Assembly: GCF_005049235.1 (NCBI RefSeq)
Contig: NZ_SUMD01000005.1
Span: forward strand, 1 to 64,000
From: Rhodococcus oryzae
GTDB taxonomy: Bacteria; Actinomycetota; Actinomycetes; Mycobacteriales; Mycobacteriaceae
Reading direction: 5' to 3'
DNA length: 64,000 bases
The notes under the pieces are model-generated. The model was given only the letters and a program-made list of their open reading frames with translations. It did no database searches and was not told the origin of the DNA. Both the position numbers and the translations under genes were made by a program. Shown here one piece after another: positions 27,149 through 37,087 of this stretch. Numbering within the stretch: position 1 is the stretch's first letter; the number at the start of each line of letters is the position of its first letter.

Positions 27149-28108
27149 GTGCCTGTGTTCTCTCCTCGGTCCGCCCTCCCGGCAACGGCGACGGCCCGGA
27201 CCGCTCTGGTCGCCGCAACCCTTGCCCTCACCTCCCTCGTCTCCGCGTGCGGATCCGGCGGTGACGCCGCCCCCACCGATGTCGCCACCGCGTCCGCCAC
27301 CGAGGTCACCGTCCCGGTCTCGGCGGTGACGGCCACGATCCTCGATCCGGGCGCAGAGCCGCGTCAGCGGGTCACCGTGCACCCGCCGATCGGTTCCGAG
27401 CAGCACGCCACGCTGACGACCGGTTCGCAGGTCTATCAGCAGATCGACGATCAGCCCCAGCAGGACTTCTCGACCCCGGAGCTGCGCACCCCGCTCTCCG
27501 CGACCGTGCGCGGCGAGCAGTCCGATCCGGCGATCCAGGTGGACCTGACACTCGGCTCGATCGGCACCCCGGATCCGCGGCTGTCCGACGCCCTGAGGGA
27601 GTCGGAGGGGTCGGGCGCGGGCTTCACCGTCCAGCCGACCGGGGCCATCACCTCGCTCCGGATCGCCCCCGACCCCGAGTCGAGGGATATCGCCCGCTCC
27701 GCCGTCGAGCAGGCCTTCTACCAGTCCGTCTATCGCACGGTGTCCTTCCCGGACGCGGAGATCGGGATCGGCGCGGTCTGGACCCTCCGTCAGCAGGTCA
27801 TGAGCGGGATCGCGCTCGACCAGGTGACGACGGCGACCCTGCGGGAGCGGGACGGGGACCGGCTCACGGTCGACGTCACGGTGACGCAGACGCCCGAGTC
27901 GCCGGTGTGGGACCTGCCGGACAAGTCGAGCAGGCTCAACATCGACACGTACGTCATGACGGGGACCGGCACCATGGTCGTCGACCTGAATCAGCCGCTG
28001 CCCGTCGGCGGGGACGTCACCGTCGGCGGTCACCAGAGCTACCGCGACCCGAACGGCACCACGACGCTTCGGCAGACGATCACCAACCGCGTGCAGTGGG
28101 CGGGTTGA
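27149..28108 (+). CDS. Lipoprotein of unknown function
   Basis: 319 residues starting at GTG. A prolipoprotein signal (about 1-34) ends in the lipobox LVSAC, so the mature protein is lipid-anchored outside the membrane. The mature part is rich in beta-type sequence (repeated Thr/Val alternation) and contains the segment [23 protein letters not shown] near its middle. The fold resembles large actinobacterial lipoproteins of the LpqN/LppX-like kind only in style; I do not claim a family. It overlaps the next lipoprotein gene by one base (TGATG), so both are made together, divergently from lspA. Confidence 0.82.
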   Translation: MPVFSPRSALPATATARTALVAATLALTSLVSACGSGGDAAPTDVATASATEVTVPVSAVTATILDPGAEPRQRVTVHPPIGSEQHATLTTGSQVYQQIDDQPQQDFSTPELRTPLSATVRGEQSDPAIQVDLTLGSIGTPDPRLSDALRESEGSGAGFTVQPTGAITSLRIAPDPESRDIARSAVEQAFYQSVYRTVSFPDAEIGIGAVWTLRQQVMSGIALDQVTTATLRERDGDRLTVDVTVTQTPESPVWDLPDKSSRLNIDTYVMTGTGTMVVDLNQPLPVGGDVTVGGHQSYRDPNGTTTLRQTITNRVQWAG

Positions 28109-28848
28109 TGCGCGGCACGCGCGTCCTGGCCTGCGCGGCGGCCGCGCTTCCCCTGCTCGCGGGGTGCGGCGGATCCGGCGGCGAGGAGGCATCCTCGTCG
28201 TTGCCGCCGCTGCCCGCTCAGGTGACCGCCTCCGCAACGGCGGGCGCAGGCCCGATCACCGACCCGGCCCGGCTGAAAGCCGCCCTGCTCACCACCGCCG
28301 ATCTGCCTGCCGGTTTTGCGCCCCTTGCGGATCCGGTGCAGGACCTGGGTCTGCCGCCGGCTCCGGAGTACGACGCCGCCGACCGGTCGAGCACCGATCC
28401 GCAGGCGTGTGCGGCCGTCCTGCGGGAGGTGGCCGACCAGGTGCCCGGGTCGACGGCGCGTGCCGTGGCGCGGTACGGCGGGCCGGACTTCACCAGCGTC
28501 GACATCGACGCCGCGAGTTACCCCGACGGTGGCGCCGCCGGCGCGCTGGCCCGCGTCCAGGAGACCCTCTCCGGGTGTACCGAGTACCGGGGCACGGACG
28601 CCGACGGTTTCGAGGTCCAGTACCGCGTCGGCGGCCTCGAGCAGCCCGCCGTGGGTGACGCCTCGGTCGCGGTCCGGCTGCTGACGTCCAGCGACGGGGT
28701 CACGATGACCTCGGACGTGATCATCGCTCAGGTCGGCTCGACCCTCGTGCAGCTGGTGGCCTCCGGCCAGCAGCCGATCGGCCAGGACCTGCTCGCGCGG
28801 CTGGCACGCACCGCAGCGGACCGGGTCGGCGCCGCCGCTCCCATGTGA
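28108..28848 (+). CDS. Lipoprotein with PknH-type sensor-like domain
   Basis: 246 residues. The ATG shares its A with the TGA of the upstream gene, so translation is coupled. The signal peptide ends in the lipobox LLAGC. The mature domain begins with an [11 protein letters not shown] segment, a hallmark of actinobacterial 'sensor domain' lipoproteins related to the extracellular part of PknH, and carries three spaced cysteines that could form a disulfide (QACAAV, SGCTEY and neighbours). Its likely place is the outer face of the membrane, binding an envelope ligand; the ligand is unknown. A bidirectional terminator lies 4 bases downstream. Confidence 0.78.
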   Translation: MRGTRVLACAAAALPLLAGCGGSGGEEASSSLPPLPAQVTASATAGAGPITDPARLKAALLTTADLPAGFAPLADPVQDLGLPPAPEYDAADRSSTDPQACAAVLREVADQVPGSTARAVARYGGPDFTSVDIDAASYPDGGAAGALARVQETLSGCTEYRGTDADGFEVQYRVGGLEQPAVGDASVAVRLLTSSDGVTMTSDVIIAQVGSTLVQLVASGQQPIGQDLLARLARTAADRVGAAAPM

Positions 28849-28852
28849 AACG

Positions 28853-28890
28853 CCGAATGCCGGCACCCCTTGCGGGACACCGGCATTCGG
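28853..28890. terminator. Bidirectional hairpin between convergent lipoprotein genes
   Basis: CCGAATGCCGG (28853-28863) and CCGGCATTCGG (28880-28890) form a perfect 11-bp stem, with a 16-base loop that can itself pair CCC with GGG. It lies between two convergent stop codons. No long T-run follows on either strand, as is common in actinobacterial terminators. Confidence 0.8.
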
Positions 28891-28908
28891 TCGGGTTCTA
28901 GCTGAGAA

Positions 28909-29400
28909 TCAGACGCAGGCAGGCGAGGTGAGGTTCGCCAGCTTGACGATGTTGCAGGCGTACTCCTTCGACAGCTTCCACTGGCCGTTCTCGACCACGA
29001 AGCCGGCGGTGCCGGCGCTGACCTGGCCGCCGATGTCCATGTTGACGGTGGCGGTGAGGGTGCCGTCGCCGTTGTCGAGGATCGGGTCGACGACGGTGAC
29101 GGTGGCGTTGGACTGCTTGGCGGCCGCGGCCACGGCGTCGAACAGGCCCGGGTCCGACTCGCCGTCCTGGACGAGGGTGACCTTCTCGGCGGCCGGGGTG
29201 GCCGGGTCGAGGCCCTTGACCAGCATCGCGTTCAGCTCGACCGCGGAGGGCGCGGGCGGGTAGTCGAGGCTGCTGTCGGCAGCAGTGGTGGTGGCCTTGG
29301 CCGTCGAGGTCGTCTCGGCCGTGTTGGTGTCGTCACCACAGGCGGCGAGCGAGAGGGCGGCCGCCACGGCGACACCGGCGATGAGGGTCTTGCGGAGCAT
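28909..29400 (-). CDS. Low-molecular-weight antigen MTB12-like lipoprotein
   Basis: 163 residues. The signal peptide ends in lipobox SLAAC, followed by a Thr/Ala-rich linker (about 22-45). The domain from about 47 on (APSAVELNAMLVKGLDPATP, then VTLVQDG...DPGLFDAV) matches the C-terminal domain of the MTB12/CFP-2 secreted antigens of mycobacteria; here it is lipid-anchored rather than freely secreted. Two C-terminal cysteines (YACNIV, SPACV) may pair. The ATG at 29400 has AAGGA 9 bases upstream. Function of the family is unknown; expression is usually strong. Confidence 0.85.
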   Translation of the reverse strand: MLRKTLIAGVAVAAALSLAACGDDTNTAETTSTAKATTTAADSSLDYPPAPSAVELNAMLVKGLDPATPAAEKVTLVQDGESDPGLFDAVAAAAKQSNATVTVVDPILDNGDGTLTATVNMDIGGQVSAGTAGFVVENGQWKLSKEYACNIVKLANLTSPACV

Positions 29401-29520
29401 CAATGCTTTTCCTTTTCTCGGGTGAACATGTTCTCGGTGCTCGTTGGTGCTCAGAGCGATTCAGGGGTTGCGTCCACTATGACATCCACCGAAGTCTGTC
29501 TGTGACAGTAGTGAACACCA

Positions 29521-29540
29521 TAAAAATAAGGCGATCCTTA
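29521..29540 (-). terminator. Intrinsic terminator overlapping the dinB stop codon
   Basis: Read on the minus strand the segment is TAAGG, loop ATCG, CCTTA and then TTTTTA: a short stem followed by a T-run. The dinB stop TAA is the first base triplet of the stem. The stem is weak (5 bp), but the T-run is unusual in this GC-rich DNA and supports the call. Confidence 0.55.
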
Positions 29541-30887
29541 ACGAAGGCTCGCCTCGGGGTCCGCGCGGGCAAGTCCGTCGTCGTCCTCGGCAAAGGTACG
29601 CGCGAGGCCCGGCCCGGTCGAGCGGGTCTCGAAACGGACCGTGACCACGCCATGTCCGCAGCCCTGCACCCATCCGTGACCGAACTCACTATGCGCGACG
29701 TCCTGACCGGGGCGCCAGCGAGCCGCGTCCGCGACCACCGGGATCACCGGCGCGGACATCAGCTCCGGCCGCTCCTCTTCTGTGATGAGCATCACATCGC
29801 CCTGGTCCAGGTCGGGGAACAGTGAGCCCTGCCGAACGGAGGTGAGTCCCCCGAGCGAGACCCCGACCAGTCGCACCGGGCCGAGCTCGAGCGGATCGAT
29901 CACCTGCCGCTGCGCGGTGGCCACCAGGGTCTGCAGGTCCGCCGTGGCGTACGGCAGGGTGGCGGACCGGGTGACGATGCTCATGTCGGACTTCTTCAGC
30001 TTCAACACCACGGTCCTGGCCGCTCGGCCGTCGCCGAGCAGCCGGGCGTGCGCGGCGGCACCGGTGCGTTCGACCGCCGCACGCAGCTGGTCCAGGGTCA
30101 CCAGGTCGGCGGCGAAGGTGGTCTCGGCGCTCACCTGCTTCGCATCGGCCCGCTCGGCCACCGGACGGTCGTCGATCCCCTGCGCCAGGCGATGCAGGCT
30201 CGGCCCCAGCGTGGCGCCGAGCACCGAGACGATCTCGGTCGAGGAGGTGGCGGCCAGCCCGCCGATGGTCTCGATCCCGAGCCTGCGCAGCTTCTCGTCC
30301 GCGACCGGGCCGATCCCCCACAGCTTTCGGACGGGCAGGGCCTCGAACAGCCCGCGCTGCTCGGCCGGGGTGACCACCCGGACGCCATCCGGTTTCGCGA
30401 GCCCGGAGGCGATCTTCGCGATCTGCTTGCCCGACCCGGCACCGATCGACGCCACCAGACCGGTCCGCTCCCGGATCAGCGCACGTAACTCCTCCGCAAA
30501 CACCAGGACCGCCTCCGCATCGGCCCCGGCCAGCTCCGGAGGCTCACCGAAGGCCTCGTCCATGGAGATCATCTCGAGCACCGGCATCCGGGTGCGCAGG
30601 GCGTCGAAGACCGTCTTGCTCAGCATCGAGTAGAGGCCGCCGCGCGGCGGCAGCACCACAGCGCCCGCGCCGACCATGCGCCTGGCCTGGTGCATCGGCA
30701 TCGCCGACCGCGCCCCGTAGGCGCGCGCCTCGTAGCTGGCACCCGCGACCACCCCGCGCCCGCCCAGCCCGCCGACGAGCACCGGGCGCCCACGCAGCGT
30801 CGGCCGGGTGAGCTGCTCGACGGAGGCGAAGAACGCGTCCATGTCGAGGTGCAGCACCCAGCGGCGCGAGGTGGTCGGCCCGGTCAT
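29538..30887 (-). CDS. dinB: Y-family DNA polymerase IV (DinX type)
   Basis: Error-prone translesion polymerase, 449 residues. Catalytic carboxylates are in [14 protein letters not shown] and SMDEAF; the little-finger domain covers about 230-345 and a clamp-binding motif QGSLF follows. A C-terminal extension of about 80 residues ends with a small beta-rich segment ([21 protein letters not shown]) seen in DinX-type proteins. The ATG at 30887 is the start that gives the standard N-terminus; it lies 13 bases after the tfoX-like gene. M. tuberculosis also has dinX (Rv1537) beside ileS (Rv1536). No LexA box is visible upstream. Confidence 0.93.
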   Translation of the reverse strand: MTGPTTSRRWVLHLDMDAFFASVEQLTRPTLRGRPVLVGGLGGRGVVAGASYEARAYGARSAMPMHQARRMVGAGAVVLPPRGGLYSMLSKTVFDALRTRMPVLEMISMDEAFGEPPELAGADAEAVLVFAEELRALIRERTGLVASIGAGSGKQIAKIASGLAKPDGVRVVTPAEQRGLFEALPVRKLWGIGPVADEKLRRLGIETIGGLAATSSTEIVSVLGATLGPSLHRLAQGIDDRPVAERADAKQVSAETTFAADLVTLDQLRAAVERTGAAAHARLLGDGRAARTVVLKLKKSDMSIVTRSATLPYATADLQTLVATAQRQVIDPLELGPVRLVGVSLGGLTSVRQGSLFPDLDQGDVMLITEEERPELMSAPVIPVVADAARWRPGQDVAHSEFGHGWVQGCGHGVVTVRFETRSTGPGLARTFAEDDDGLARADPEASLR

Positions 30888-30900
30888 CGTGGTGCGAGCG

Positions 30901-31230
30901 TCATCGCGATCGGGGCTTCTTCTTCCTCGGCTGGGGCAGCGCATCGGCGGTGCGCCGGATGAACTCGTGCAGCCAGTCGGTGTCGGCCAGTCGCTCCGGC
31001 GGGATCGCCAGGTAGTCCTTCGCACCCGGATACGGCGGGGCCAGGCTCACCTCGTCGAGGTACTCCTCCGCCGCCTCGCTCGGTTTGACGAAGACGGTGT
31101 CGTCACAGATCAGCGCGACGATCTTCTCGTCGCAGTACAACCCGTACTCGCCGAACATCGCGCGGGCGCGCACGTCCAGGGGCTCGAGCTGCCCGAGGAC
31201 GTGCGCGACCGTCTCCTTGCTGGTGCTCAT
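30901..31230 (-). CDS. TfoX N-terminal-domain protein
   Basis: 109 residues of the TfoX_N family: [19 protein letters not shown], then FVKPS and the [13 protein letters not shown] segment; a basic C-tail follows ([10 protein letters not shown]). In other bacteria the domain occurs in competence regulators, but stand-alone actinobacterial copies have no known function. A minus-strand TAGCTT (31238-31243) sits 7 bases before the ATG and there is no ribosome site, which suggests a leaderless transcript covering this gene and dinB. The gene ends 13 bases before dinB. Confidence 0.88.
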   Translation of the reverse strand: MSTSKETVAHVLGQLEPLDVRARAMFGEYGLYCDEKIVALICDDTVFVKPSEAAEEYLDEVSLAPPYPGAKDYLAIPPERLADTDWLHEFIRRTADALPQPRKKKPRSR

Positions 31231-31277
31231 AGGTGGGAAGCTACGCCGGTACCCCGACAACGGGGCACCGACACTCC

Positions 31278-34200
31278 TCACGCCTTGGTGATCACGACCC
31301 GGGCGCCCTCGCCCAGGTCGACGGCACCGGGACCGCTGGCCTCGCCGAGCTCGAGGCTGGTCGCGAGGATCTCCCCCGCGATCAGCTCACGGTGCCTGGC
31401 GGCCCAGTCGAGCCGGTCCTCGGGCACCTGCAGCGTGACGACGATCCGGTCCGAGACCTCCAGGCCTGCCGCGCGGCGGGCGTCCTGCAGCTCGCGGATG
31501 CGGTCCTTCGCCCAGCCCTCGGCCTCCAGCTCCTCGGTGACCGCAGAGTCGAGGACCACCAGGCCCGCGTTCTCCGGCAGGGCCGCGGTGGACTCCGGCT
31601 CGGCTGCGACCAGGCGCTGGGTGTACTCGGACGGCAGCAGAGCGATACCAGCAGGAGCGGAGCCTGCGGAGCGACCCGGGTCCTCAGCAGGAGCGGAGCC
31701 TGCGGAGCGACCCGGCCACACAGTGACGACCCCGTCGACCTCCGACCAATCCCCCGCCTTGACCGCCTTGATGACCGTCTGCACGTCCTTGCCGAGACGC
31801 GGGCCCGCGGCCCGCGCGTTGACCACGAGCTCGAACTTGCCGTGGACGTCCACGTCCTCGGTCAGGTCCACCTTCTTGACGTTGACCTCATCGGCGATGA
31901 TGCCGAGGAACGGGCGCAGCCGCTCCGCGTCCTCGGCCGCAACGGTCACCTCGGGCAGCGGCAACCGCACCCGCAGGTTCTGCGCCTTGCGCAGGCCGAG
32001 CACGGTCGAGCAGACCGAGCGGACCTCGTCCATCGCGCTGACCAGCTCCGGATCGGACGGCAGATCGGTCGCCTCCGGCCAGTCGGTCAGGTGCACCGAA
32101 CGCCCGCCGGTGAGGCCGCGCCAGATGACCTCGGTGACCAACGGCAGCAGCGGCGCCGCGAGGCGGGTCACGACCTCGAGCACGGTGTGCAGGGTGTCGA
32201 TGGCGTCGCGGTCCTCGTCCCAGAACCGCGTCCGGGACCGGCGCACGTACCAGTTGGTCAGCGCGTCGCAGAAGGTCCGCAGCTCGTCGCAGGCACCGGC
32301 GATGTCGTTGACCTCGAGCGCCTCCGTGATCGCGTCCCTGGTGCCCGACAGCTTCGCCAGGATGTACTTGTCGAGCACGTTCGGCGAATCGGTGCGCCAC
32401 TGTCCGGGCTTGCCTGCGTACAGCTGCAAGAAGCTCCACGCGTTCCACAGCGGCATCAGGGCCTGCCGGGAACCCTCGCGGATGCCCTGCTCGGTGACGA
32501 CCAGGTTGCCGCCGCGAAGGATCGGCGAGGACATCAGGAACCACCGCATGGCGTCCGAGCCGTCCCGGTCGAACACCTCGTTGACATCGGGGTAGTTGCC
32601 CTTGGACTTGCTCATCTTCAGGCCGTCGTCGCCGAGCACGATCCCGTGGGCGGCGACGGTCTTGAACGCCGGGCGGTCGAAGAGCGCGGTCGCCAGCACG
32701 TGCAGCGTGTAGAACCAGCCGCGGGTCTGGCCGTTGTACTCGACGATGAAGTCGCCGGGGTTGTGGCCTTCCACGACGGCGGTGCCGTCAGTCGACTCGG
32801 TGTTGCCACCGTCGAACCAGTCCTTGTTCTCGAACGGGTAGTGCACCTGCGCGTACGGCATCGAGCCGGACTCGAACCAGCAGTCCAGCACCTCCGGGAC
32901 GCGGCGCATCATCGACTTGCCCGTCGGGTCGTCCGGGTTCGGACGGACCAGGTCGTCGATCATCGGCCGGTGCAGGTCGGTCGGCCGCACGCCGAAGTCG
33001 GCCTCCAGCTGGTCGAGTGAGCCGTACACGTCGGTCCGCGGGTACGCCGGATCGTCGGAGATCCAGACCGGGATCGGGCTCCCCCAGTAGCGGTTGCGAC
33101 TGATGTTCCAGTCGCGGGCACCCTCGAGCCACTTGCCGAACTGCCCGTCCCGGATGTGCTCGGGCACCCAGGTGATCTCCTGGTTCAGCTCGACCATCCG
33201 GTCCCGGAACTTGGTCACGGCAACGAACCACGAGGGCACCGCCATGTAGATCAGCGGCTGGCCGCTGCGCCAGCTGTGCGGGTACGAGTGCTCGATCGTC
33301 TCGTGCCGTAGCAGCTTGCCCGCCGCCTTGAGGTCCTTGGCGATGAGCGGGTTGGCATCAAAGACCTGCACACCTTCGTAATCCGGCACCATCGAGGTGA
33401 ACTTGCCGCCCGCGTCCAGCGGCTGCACGATCTCGATGCCGTTGGCCGTCGCGCAGTCCATGTCCTCCTCACCGAAAGCCGGTGCGAGGTGGACGATTCC
33501 GGTGCCGGAATCCGTGGTGACGTAGTCGGCGGCGAGCGTGCGGTGCGCGTTGGCGTGCCCCTTGTCGGGGCCGTGGAAGAAGTCGAACGGCGGCTCGTAG
33601 GACAGGCCGACCAACTCGGCGCCCTTGTGCTCGGACAGCACGGCGGGCTCCTCGCCGAGTTCACGGGCGTAATGGGATACCCGGTCCTTGGCGAGCACGT
33701 ACCGCTTGCCGTCCTTGCCCTCGACCTGGACGTAGTCGATCTCGGGATGCACGGCGATCGCCAGGTTGGACGGCAGCGTCCAGGGCGTAGTGGTCCAGAT
33801 CAGCGCGTTCGCGCCGTCCAGCGGCGATCCGGGCGCGACGAGCGGCATGTCGACGGTGACCGCCGGATCCTGCCGCATCTTGTAGGCGTCGTCGAGCTTG
33901 GTCTCCTGGTTGGACAGCGGCGTCTGCTCGTACCAGCTGTACGGCAGCACCCGGAAGCCCTGATAGATCAGCCCCTTGTCGTGGAGCTCCTTGAACGCCC
34001 ACATGACCGACTCCATGAAGTCCAGGTCGAGGGTCTTGTAGTCGTTGTCGAAGTCGACCCAGCGCGCCTGGCGGGTGACGTACTCACGCCACTCGTCGGT
34101 GTAGCGCAGCACCGAGGCCTTGCAGGCGGCATTGAACTCCGCGAGGCCCATTTGTTCGATCTCGGACTTGTCCTTGATGCCGAGCTGCTTCTCGGCCTCG

Positions 34201-34547
34201 AGCTCGGCGGGCAGCCCGTGGCAGTCCCAGCCGAACCGGCGCTCGACCTTCTTGCCGCGCATCGTCTGGAAGCGCGGGATGAGGTCCTTGACGTACCCGG
34301 TGAGCAGGTGACCGTAGTGCGGCAGGCCGTTGGCGAACGGCGGGCCGTCGTAGAAGACGAACTCGGGCGCATCAGCCCGGTTGGCGATGGAGGCGCGGAA
34401 CGTGTCGTCCGAGGCCCACTCGGCCAGCACCCGCTGCTCGAGCTCGGGGAAACGCACGTTCGTGTTGGCCTTGCCGCCGCCGAGATCAACTCGCGGATAG
34501 CCGGCGCCCGTCTGATCGGATCCGTTGCCGGTCGAGTTGTTCGTCAA
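31278..34547 (-). CDS. ileS: Isoleucyl-tRNA synthetase, eukaryote-like type
   Basis: Class I synthetase charging tRNA-Ile, 1089 residues. The HIGH-equivalent is [11 protein letters not shown], the KMSKS loop is [12 protein letters not shown], and the editing domain contains [13 protein letters not shown]. Length and KMSKS context match the eukaryote-like IleRS of mycobacteria, a type known to tolerate mupirocin. The TTG at 34547 has AGGGAG 7 bases upstream, and that site is buried in a hairpin, supporting this start. Near the C-terminus an in-frame duplicated Gly/Ser/Ala/Pro segment (GRSAGSAPA twice) interrupts the domain, encoded by a 31-bp DNA repeat. Expression should be controlled by the T-box upstream. 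Confidence 0.97.
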   Translation of the reverse strand: MTNNSTGNGSDQTGAGYPRVDLGGGKANTNVRFPELEQRVLAEWASDDTFRASIANRADAPEFVFYDGPPFANGLPHYGHLLTGYVKDLIPRFQTMRGKKVERRFGWDCHGLPAELEAEKQLGIKDKSEIEQMGLAEFNAACKASVLRYTDEWREYVTRQARWVDFDNDYKTLDLDFMESVMWAFKELHDKGLIYQGFRVLPYSWYEQTPLSNQETKLDDAYKMRQDPAVTVDMPLVAPGSPLDGANALIWTTTPWTLPSNLAIAVHPEIDYVQVEGKDGKRYVLAKDRVSHYARELGEEPAVLSEHKGAELVGLSYEPPFDFFHGPDKGHANAHRTLAADYVTTDSGTGIVHLAPAFGEEDMDCATANGIEIVQPLDAGGKFTSMVPDYEGVQVFDANPLIAKDLKAAGKLLRHETIEHSYPHSWRSGQPLIYMAVPSWFVAVTKFRDRMVELNQEITWVPEHIRDGQFGKWLEGARDWNISRNRYWGSPIPVWISDDPAYPRTDVYGSLDQLEADFGVRPTDLHRPMIDDLVRPNPDDPTGKSMMRRVPEVLDCWFESGSMPYAQVHYPFENKDWFDGGNTESTDGTAVVEGHNPGDFIVEYNGQTRGWFYTLHVLATALFDRPAFKTVAAHGIVLGDDGLKMSKSKGNYPDVNEVFDRDGSDAMRWFLMSSPILRGGNLVVTEQGIREGSRQALMPLWNAWSFLQLYAGKPGQWRTDSPNVLDKYILAKLSGTRDAITEALEVNDIAGACDELRTFCDALTNWYVRRSRTRFWDEDRDAIDTLHTVLEVVTRLAAPLLPLVTEVIWRGLTGGRSVHLTDWPEATDLPSDPELVSAMDEVRSVCSTVLGLRKAQNLRVRLPLPEVTVAAEDAERLRPFLGIIADEVNVKKVDLTEDVDVHGKFELVVNARAAGPRLGKDVQTVIKAVKAGDWSEVDGVVTVWPGRSAGSAPAEDPGRSAGSAPAGIALLPSEYTQRLVAAEPESTAALPENAGLVVLDSAVTEELEAEGWAKDRIRELQDARRAAGLEVSDRIVVTLQVPEDRLDWAARHRELIAGEILATSLELGEASGPGAVDLGEGARVVITKA
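31649..31715. repeat. In-frame duplicated 31-bp GC-rich element inside ileS
   Basis: The 31 bases at 31649-31679 recur without change at 31685-31715 (period 36, twelve codons). The core is GGAGCCTGCGGAGC on the plus strand. On the coding strand both copies encode RSAGSAPA. The same core at 50688-50701 lies in murE, and a version with G for A transitions at 40784-40804 lies in ftsQ, both in the same reading frame. Confidence 0.85.
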
Positions 34548-34785
34548 CCCAGTACTCCCTCGTGCCGTGTCTGGCACGGGGACGACGGCAGCGCCTCTGC
34601 GCTGCGACCGCGGTACCACCCCGCTTGCCCGGACGCGGCGACGCCGCCGCCCGGACCTCTCGTGCTGGGCTGTGACGGGCCCACCCGTTCGGTTCTACTG
34701 GGCGACCCGTTCGTCTCGAACGCGTGCCGTTCTTCCGAAGGCTCCCCGGTGATGGCCGGATCAACGCCACATACTGACTGCGATT
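34548..34785 (-). promoter_or_regulatory. Translational ileS T-box riboswitch
   Basis: The leader binds uncharged tRNA-Ile and exposes the ribosome site of ileS. The diagnostic T-box is at 34608-34626: read on the minus strand it is GGGGTGGTACCGCGG, whose TGG pairs with the tRNA CCA end. Upstream is a stem I-like segment with an ATC isoleucine specifier candidate (34751-34753) before ACCGGGGAGC. At 34556-34582 a sequestering hairpin (CGTGCC, 6-base loop, GGCACG, continued with CCC against GGG) buries the AGGGAG ribosome site, and there is no T-run terminator, so control is of translation, as known for actinobacterial ileS. Confidence 0.92.
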
Positions 34786-35034
34786 CTAGTCGCCGGCGTC
34801 AAATCGCCTGTCCGACGACTCCCGGCTCGCGTCGGCCCGCCCGCCCGCTGGCGGGGCACCGGGTTCGGCCGCGTCCGGTGCGGTGTTGCCGCGGAGCGAA
34901 CTCACCAGCAGCAACACCGCACCGATCACGCAGACCGCGATGCATCCCCATGCCCAGACGACCGATCCGGTCATCAGGGCGATCACCAGCAGCGCGAACC
35001 CAACCGCTGCCATTACGAGCGTCAGGACCAGCAC
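34786..35034 (-). CDS. Small two-helix membrane protein downstream of wag31
   Basis: 82 residues: two hydrophobic helices (about 2-22 and 25-46, MLVLTLVMAAVGFALLVIAL and VVWAWGCIAVCVIGAVLLLV) and a polar C-terminal tail. Function unknown. It starts 16 bases after the wag31 stop at GTG 35034 (weak ribosome site; ATG at 35013 is an alternative) and ends just before the ileS leader. A small membrane protein in this place is common in Mycobacteriales, from memory of the region. Confidence 0.72.
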   Translation of the reverse strand: MLVLTLVMAAVGFALLVIALMTGSVVWAWGCIAVCVIGAVLLLVSSLRGNTAPDAAEPGAPPAGGRADASRESSDRRFDAGD

Positions 35035-35050
35035 GACGGGCGTTACCGGG

Positions 35051-35887
35051 TTAGTTGTTGCCCTTGGCGAACGTCTGGCTCAGGCCGGGCTTGGAAGCCT
35101 CGCCACCGAACGCCTCCTGGCCACCGTCCACGGGGACCGCGGAACCGCGCTGCTCGAGCTCCTCGAGCTGCGACTCCAGGTAGGACTTCAGCCGCACCCG
35201 GTACTCGCGCTCGAACGTCTTGAGCTGCTCGATCCGGCCTTCCAGCACGCTGCGCTGCTGGTTGATGGTGGCCATGATCTCGGTGTGCTTGCGCTCGGCG
35301 TCGGCCTGGAGCGCATCCGCCTTCTCCTTGGCCTGGCGCAGCTGCGTCTCGGAACGCGTCTGGGCGTCGGAGAGCAGGGCCTCGGACTTCTGCCTTGCGT
35401 CGGAGATCATCGCCTCGGAGCGGGTCCGCGCGTCGCTGACCAGCTGCTCGGAATTGGTCCTGGCCGTGGTGACCAGCTGCTCCGACTCCGTCTTCGCATC
35501 GCCGGTCAGGCGATCCGCCATCTCCTGGGCGAGGCCCAGGATCTTCGCGGCCTGCAGGTTCGCCTCTTCGGTGTTGCCCGGGCGGGCGACGGGAGCAGCG
35601 GGCGCGGGGGCGGGGGCGGCGACCGGGGCGACCGGCTTGGGCGGCTCTACAACCCGAACGGGCTCAGGCGCGGCACCTGCCGGCCGAGGAGCCTTCTTCG
35701 CATCCGCGAGCTCCTGATCGAGCTCACCCACGCGCTGGCGGAGATCCGCGTTCTCCTCGATCAGTCGCGAGAGCTCCTGCTCGACGAGGTCGAGAAACGC
35801 ATCGACCTCGTCTTCGTTGTAGCCCCGCTTGCCGATAGGCGGCTTGCTGAACGCGACATTGTGCACATCAGCTGGTGTCAGCGGCAT
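35051..35887 (-). CDS. wag31: Wag31 / DivIVA polar growth protein
   Basis: Coiled-coil scaffold that gathers at the cell poles and directs apical wall growth; cytosolic, membrane-bound through the N-terminal domain. 278 residues. The DivIVA lipid-binding domain is [11 protein letters not shown] ... [16 protein letters not shown] (1-60). A Pro/Ala-rich linker (about 68-105) holds [17 protein letters not shown]. From about 108 to 235 runs a long coiled coil with visible 11-residue periodicity ([49 protein letters not shown]). It closes the dcw cluster and has its own promoter-like -10. Confidence 0.96.
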   Translation of the reverse strand: MPLTPADVHNVAFSKPPIGKRGYNEDEVDAFLDLVEQELSRLIEENADLRQRVGELDQELADAKKAPRPAGAAPEPVRVVEPPKPVAPVAAPAPAPAAPVARPGNTEEANLQAAKILGLAQEMADRLTGDAKTESEQLVTTARTNSEQLVSDARTRSEAMISDARQKSEALLSDAQTRSETQLRQAKEKADALQADAERKHTEIMATINQQRSVLEGRIEQLKTFEREYRVRLKSYLESQLEELEQRGSAVPVDGGQEAFGGEASKPGLSQTFAKGNN

Positions 35888-35932
35888 GGAAGGATCCCTT
35901 CACGCGTCTGTTGGCGGTCGAGCAAGCATTCA

Positions 35933-35938
35933 GTTATA
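35933..35938 (-). promoter_or_regulatory. Candidate -10 element of wag31
   Basis: On the minus strand TATAAC is 45 bases before the wag31 ATG, in an AT-richer stretch of about 145 bases between yggT and wag31. A TTGCTT lies 19 bases upstream of it, a little far for a -35. An own promoter for wag31 fits its high expression in related organisms. Confidence 0.45.
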
Positions 35939-36032
35939 GCGCATACAGCGGGAAACCAAGCAATCCCACTGTAACTGGCGTCCATTCTGTCACACCAGAC
36001 CCGTAGGTCGCGCCACGACTCAACCATCGACA

Positions 36033-36320
36033 TCACGCGGCCAGTCCTTGAACGACCGACATCAAGATGAAGACGATGAACAGCAAGACCATGATTGATA
36101 GGTCCAACCGAACCCCGCCGAGATTTATCGACGGAATTAGCCGCCGGAGCAGCTTGATCGGTGGATCTGTGACCGTAAATATCGCTTCGAGAATGACAAC
36201 CACAATGCCGGTGGGTCGCCAATCGCGAGCAAATGTCCGGATGAACTCGACGATGATCCGTCCGATGAGTAACAACCAAAAGACGAAGAGCAGGAAGTAG
36301 ATCACCGCGAACAAGGTCAC
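36033..36320 (-). CDS. YggT-family membrane protein
   Basis: 95 residues with a hydrophobic helix at each end (about 3-28 and 73-93) and a central amphipathic part with the family segment TDPPIKLLRRLIPSI. The gene uses a GTG start. It sits between sepF and wag31, as Rv2146c does in M. tuberculosis. The family occurs in most dcw clusters next to sepF and is thought to help division or osmotic tolerance; no biochemical function is established. Base composition is visibly less GC-rich than its neighbours. Confidence 0.92.
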   Translation of the reverse strand: MTLFAVIYFLLFVFWLLLIGRIIVEFIRTFARDWRPTGIVVVILEAIFTVTDPPIKLLRRLIPSINLGGVRLDLSIMVLLFIVFILMSVVQGLAA

Positions 36321-36425
36321 TCCATCACTTTGCCTGACTCGGCCGGACCAATCAAAACGAGATCGGTCCGCACCGGCCTCAGGACATCCGGCCGGGCCAG
36401 CCTACTTCCGGCCCGTCCAGACCGC

Positions 36426-37043
36426 CTATTTCTGGTTGTAGAAGCCGGTTTCGGCGATCCGACGCCGCTCCTCGGCGGAGACATCGATATCGGCAGGTGA
36501 GAGGAGAAACACTTTTGTGGCCACCTTGTCGAAGGAGCCGCGCAGCGCGAACGCCAGGCCTGCCGCGAAGTCGACGAGCCGCTTGGCGTCGGCGTTGCTC
36601 ATCTCCACCAGGTCCATGATGACCGGGGTGCCGTCGCGGAAACGCTCGCCGATGATGCGGGCCTCGCCGTAGTCACGGGGGCGGAGCGTGGTGATCTTGG
36701 ACAGCGGTCCGCCCTCGTCGAAGATGGGCGCGCGTCGGCTCTCGACGCGCGGCTGGGTGTCGACCGCGAGCGCGCCGCGGGTCGCGGGCGTGCGGGCACC
36801 GACGGGAGCACCGGGACGGGTGCTGCGCGCGGGCAGCGGCTCCATCCGACGGGGCGCGGCCGGGCGGTCGAGCTCATCGAGCTCGTCGCGGGGCACGTAG
36901 CCGACATCGTCGTACTCACGGTCCAGTTCACCCTCGTAACGTCCACCGCGGGGTGCGCGACGCGGCTCCTCGAGGTAGTCGTCTTCGTAATCCTCGAGGG
37001 GGACCATGCCGAAGTAAGCCTTGAACTTGTGCAGAGTGCTCAT
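36426..37043 (-). CDS. sepF: Cell-division protein SepF
   Basis: Membrane tether of FtsZ, the main such anchor in Actinobacteria, which lack FtsA and ZipA. 205 residues: N-terminal amphipathic membrane helix ([14 protein letters not shown]), an acidic/proline-rich linker (about 18-108) and the C-terminal SepF domain ([20 protein letters not shown], then [23 protein letters not shown]) that dimerises and binds the FtsZ tail. It follows yggS by 44 bases in the same direction. Confidence 0.97.
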   Translation of the reverse strand: MSTLHKFKAYFGMVPLEDYEDDYLEEPRRAPRGGRYEGELDREYDDVGYVPRDELDELDRPAAPRRMEPLPARSTRPGAPVGARTPATRGALAVDTQPRVESRRAPIFDEGGPLSKITTLRPRDYGEARIIGERFRDGTPVIMDLVEMSNADAKRLVDFAAGLAFALRGSFDKVATKVFLLSPADIDVSAEERRRIAETGFYNQK

Positions 37044-37087
37044 CGTCGACCTTCCTTGGCGCGGCGGACAATCGGGCGGTGCGCCGA

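Noticed and set aside
25353-27329. A 658-codon plus-strand frame across the pseudouridine synthase and lspA genes
   Set aside because: Antisense to two recognised genes; low-complexity Pro/Arg/Ser composition.
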